Origin: Desulfitibacter sp. BRH_c19
Lineage (GTDB): Bacteria > Bacillota > DSM-16504 > Desulfitibacterales > Desulfitibacteraceae
NCBI GenBank assembly: GCA_001515945.1
Contig: LOER01000032.1
Span: forward strand, 62,001 to 126,000
Length of the DNA: 64,000 bases
Reading direction: 5' to 3'
Positions 61,555 to 64,000 of the stretch are shown here, in pieces (the first letter of the stretch is position 1; each line of letters starts with the position of its first letter). A program made the position numbers and the translations under genes. Below the pieces are notes generated by a model that worked only from the letters and a program-made list of their open reading frames with translations, was not told the origin of the DNA and ran no database searches.

Positions 61555-64000
61555 TAGATACCTTACCTTCCAAAATGTTTTTTCCTTGGTACGTTTCCCT
61601 AGATAATTTACTAGGGGCAGTATATTGAAAACCAAATCCTCCTGAAGTGAACTTATCTCTGTGATGTAAATCCCTTTGACTATATATTTCACCATTTAAT
61701 TCAAGTACCCCAGGTTGAGTACACTTAACCCTTAATGAAATGGGTTGCTTCCTTTTAAGAAGTACCTTCCATCCCTGTATAAACCTTTTTGTCTTTTCAT
61801 CGGTAATAACTTGCAGGATAATATCGTAATCAAATTCCCTGTTTTTCACATGTACATCTGCCTGTTGGTTGTCGGGATTAAATGAAACAATCACCTTATT
61901 CTTTTTAAATGGTTTTAATTGAACCTTCTTTGGAATACTGCTCCATGGATTATCAGAAGATATCCAATATGACAGTTCACCTGAAATTATAGATCTAGGC
62001 TTTATAAGAATAAAATATAGTAATAAGCCTAAAGCATAAATAAGGATAGCTACTGCCATAAATCCAATTAAAATATAGACGAGAAGACCTATTGTTGAGT
62101 AATATTTTTTAAGTAAATACTCTCCTTTAGAAACTATATCAACTGGGACATTTAAGCTATTAGCTTCTAGCCTGGTTAATTCATTATCCGTTCTAAAGGA
62201 TAATGGTAATAGATAACCTTCTTTTTCTAGTTCAGTAGCCATTTCAACATTTATATATAATGTTTTAGTTTCCTCTGGTTCTAGTACTATTTGGGTATTA
62301 ACTAGTTTTCCCAAGCTACTTTCCATATCTATAAAAAGTGTTTCTTTAAAATGTGATATGTTTTGAATTTCTAAAGGAATAGATAAAACTCCCCCTGAAA
62401 CACTCCATAAACTTCCCTGTGAATTATTGATAATTATATTTCCTGGTGGGGCTACTAAAAAACCTCCTAGTTTTTTCTCTAGAATAAATTCATCCCCTCT
62501 ATATTCCCCCACAACTATTATCATAGCTTCTGCTATGCCTGCACGATCAAAGGCTTGCCTATTGCTCCAGATACCATCAGCACTTCTAATATCTCCATGC
62601 TCTGCAGCTCCACTATCATTTAAAGCAATAAATTCCGAATAACCATCCTCATAGTCAACTACAAGGTTAAAGCTTTCAACCTTTAAGTCATTACTTTCAG
62701 TAATACGGTTTCCTCCAATTGATAGAGAAGCAGTTACTATAACTTCTTCCCCTATCCTATAACCATCTTCTATCCAGAAGTCTGTTAAAAGGCTAGGAAG
62801 AAGCTTGACATATAGCTTTGTGGAAGATGTATTTACCACCTTATTATCCATAAGTAAGTTTACCTGTATATCATAGGTGCCAGCCAGATTGGCTCCATCA
62901 TAAATGCCTATAAAATATCCATTTTCTTGCTTAAGCTTCACTATTTCAGGTCTATCCTGTCCAGGCTTTGTTAATTCAACAGTCACATCAAGATTTTGGT
63001 TTGTAGTACCACCCAGAGGAACATACACCTTAAATTCTACAGACTCATTTAAGGAGTGCTGTGAATAGGGTACTGGAGACATGAGCCAGGCCTTTAGAGA
63101 AATATCTAGATCAGCCATCAGGCGAATACTCCCTCTACCTGAAACTTCAATTTCCCACTCTCCAAGATGGTGTTCTCCAGGCATAGCTAGGGTAAGAATC
63201 CGATAATTATCTTCTATGCTTTCCGTAATACCCTCATCCATTAAATCAATATTTGCAGGCTTCTTAATCTTTATTTCATAATCAGAATCTGGGGCATCTA
63301 AAAAAAGTAAATTAACCTGATTGGTATATTCATCTACAAAAAAGCTAAGAGTTTCTCCAGTATTTGTGAGTAAGTAATCTTCGTCATATATATTATTGCG
63401 ATTTTTTAATTTTCCTAAGAGATTATAAAAGGTATGTGCTAAATCAGAAGGAGTATCTAAAATATAGGCTTCAGCCTTTGTATCCATAGATATTTTATTA
63501 ATAATATCAGGATCAATTTCGTTACTAAAGGCAACAGAATAAATGGGATATCTTTGAAGAGTAAAATTTGTTACGGTTTCCCACATGGATTCCATATATG
63601 TTTTCATAAAAGCGGTATCATTGCTTCGCCGTGAATCAGGATTAGGCTCTCCGTCTGTCAGAAATATGACAACAGGTCTTAAATCTTCCTGGTCAAGCTG
63701 CTGTAACTGGTCGTATGCAGCCTCAAATGCTCCTGTGTAATCAGTATTTCCACGTTGATCAGGCTTGCCAGATAAGGTATTTTTAATTACTTCTTTATTC
63801 GAATTACTTGCTACTTTCTGAATGGGAACAACTACCTCAATTCTATCATCAAAAGTGATGATACCAAGGTAGTCATCTTGACTTAACAAATCTATAAAGA
63901 TATTGGCAGCAGTTTCACGTAACCTTTGTGGATCAGTATCAGCCATGCTGCCAGATATGTCTATTATAAGGACAACACAAAGGTTTTCCTTTGCTAGCTC
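61532..64000 (-). CDS. VWA-domain membrane protein, 5' end outside window
   Basis: 823 codons visible; the N-terminus lies past the right edge. The metal site DISGS is near 63955, with IFLTDGEPNPDSRRS (third ligand) near residue 115 after it. The VWA domain is followed by about 400 residues of beta-rich modules, one helix (LLVYILIGFMAVAILIYALGLLLYFIL) and a C-terminal cytoplasmic domain of about 150 residues. It presumably binds an extracellular ligand. An ATG at 63946 is inside the VWA fold and is not the start. Confidence 0.85.
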   Translation of the reverse strand, partial: ELAKENLCVVLIIDISGSMADTDPQRLRETAANIFIDLLSQDDYLGIITFDDRIEVVVPIQKVASNSNKEVIKNTLSGKPDQRGNTDYTGAFEAAYDQLQQLDQEDLRPVVIFLTDGEPNPDSRRSNDTAFMKTYMESMWETVTNFTLQRYPIYSVAFSNEIDPDIINKISMDTKAEAYILDTPSDLAHTFYNLLGKLKNRNNIYDEDYLLTNTGETLSFFVDEYTNQVNLLFLDAPDSDYEIKIKKPANIDLMDEGITESIEDNYRILTLAMPGEHHLGEWEIEVSGRGSIRLMADLDISLKAWLMSPVPYSQHSLNESVEFKVYVPLGGTTNQNLDVTVELTKPGQDRPEIVKLKQENGYFIGIYDGANLAGTYDIQVNLLMDNKVVNTSSTKLYVKLLPSLLTDFWIEDGYRIGEEVIVTASLSIGGNRITESNDLKVESFNLVVDYEDGYSEFIALNDSGAAEHGDIRSADGIWSNRQAFDRAGIAEAMIIVVGEYRGDEFILEKKLGGFLVAPPGNIIINNSQGSLWSVSGGVLSIPLEIQNISHFKETLFIDMESSLGKLVNTQIVLEPEETKTLYINVEMATELEKEGYLLPLSFRTDNELTRLEANSLNVPVDIVSKGEYLLKKYYSTIGLLVYILIGFMAVAILIYALGLLLYFILIKPRSIISGELSYWISSDNPWSSIPKKVQLKPFKKNKVIVSFNPDNQQADVHVKNREFDYDIILQVITDEKTKRFIQGWKVLLKRKQPISLRVKCTQPGVLELNGEIYSQRDLHHRDKFTSGGFGFQYTAPSKLSRETYQGKNILEGKVSNDKSQGV

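Overview
The window is AT-rich and densely coded. The gene content points to a spore-forming anaerobe of the class Clostridia (Firmicutes): spoIVA, spoIIP, spmA/spmB, ytfJ, spoVAE/F, spoIIAA-spoIIAB-sigF, spoIIM, an IspH-ribosomal protein S1 fusion, acyl-CoA dehydratase activases, a TAXI-type TRAP transporter and a SAM-I riboswitch. I cannot name a genus. There is no rRNA, tRNA, CRISPR array, phage or insertion sequence. Every gene I can support is on the minus strand except one tiny plus-strand gene at 54339-54467, so the text describes operons running right to left.

Layout: 1-5.6 kb holds a partial pheB, an S-box controlled metY and a TAXI-TRAP transporter. 5.8-21.5 kb is a block resembling the Bacillus cmk-rpsA-fni-der-gpsA-spoIVA neighbourhood: cmk, plsC, ispH-rpsA fusion, fni, then a symporter, DUF1614, spoIIP, YIEGIA, its small partner, two DUF3189 paralogues, a DUF512 radical-SAM protein, der, gpsA and spoIVA. 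21.5-28.8 kb has aroF, aroH, a HutP-like gene, an FAD protein, an FAH-family hydrolase, ilvC, small unknowns and a pseudouridine synthase. 28.9-37 kb has spmB-spmA-ytfJ-DUF2953-scpB-scpA-trpS-site-2 protease and a large DHH/CBS/CCA-transferase fusion.

37-54.5 kb matches the Bacillus nudF...spoIIM-xerD-deoB-punA-dacF-spoIIA-sigF-spoVA-lysA order, read from right to left. Clostridial changes are a dodecin in place of spoVAA to spoVAEb and three dehydratase-activase genes between spoVAF and lysA. 54.5-58.2 kb holds DUF3866, two cell-envelope glycosyl/phosphosugar transferases and steA. 58.3-64 kb is a surface region: an LPxTG protein with 102-residue repeats, a small zinc ribbon, a DUF192 protein and a von Willebrand factor A protein cut by the window edge.

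The most notable find is the 42-codon plus-strand gene beside nudF. It has a perfect Shine-Dalgarno sequence and aligns by eye along most of its length with MciZ, the sporulation peptide of Bacillus that inhibits FtsZ. In B. subtilis, as I remember it, mciZ also lies beside nudF. Other points are a probable structured RNA next to lysA, Spo0A boxes in front of spoIIA and in a gene-free stretch near 61.1 kb, and the YIEGIA/DUF3189 cluster of uncharacterised sporulation-linked genes.
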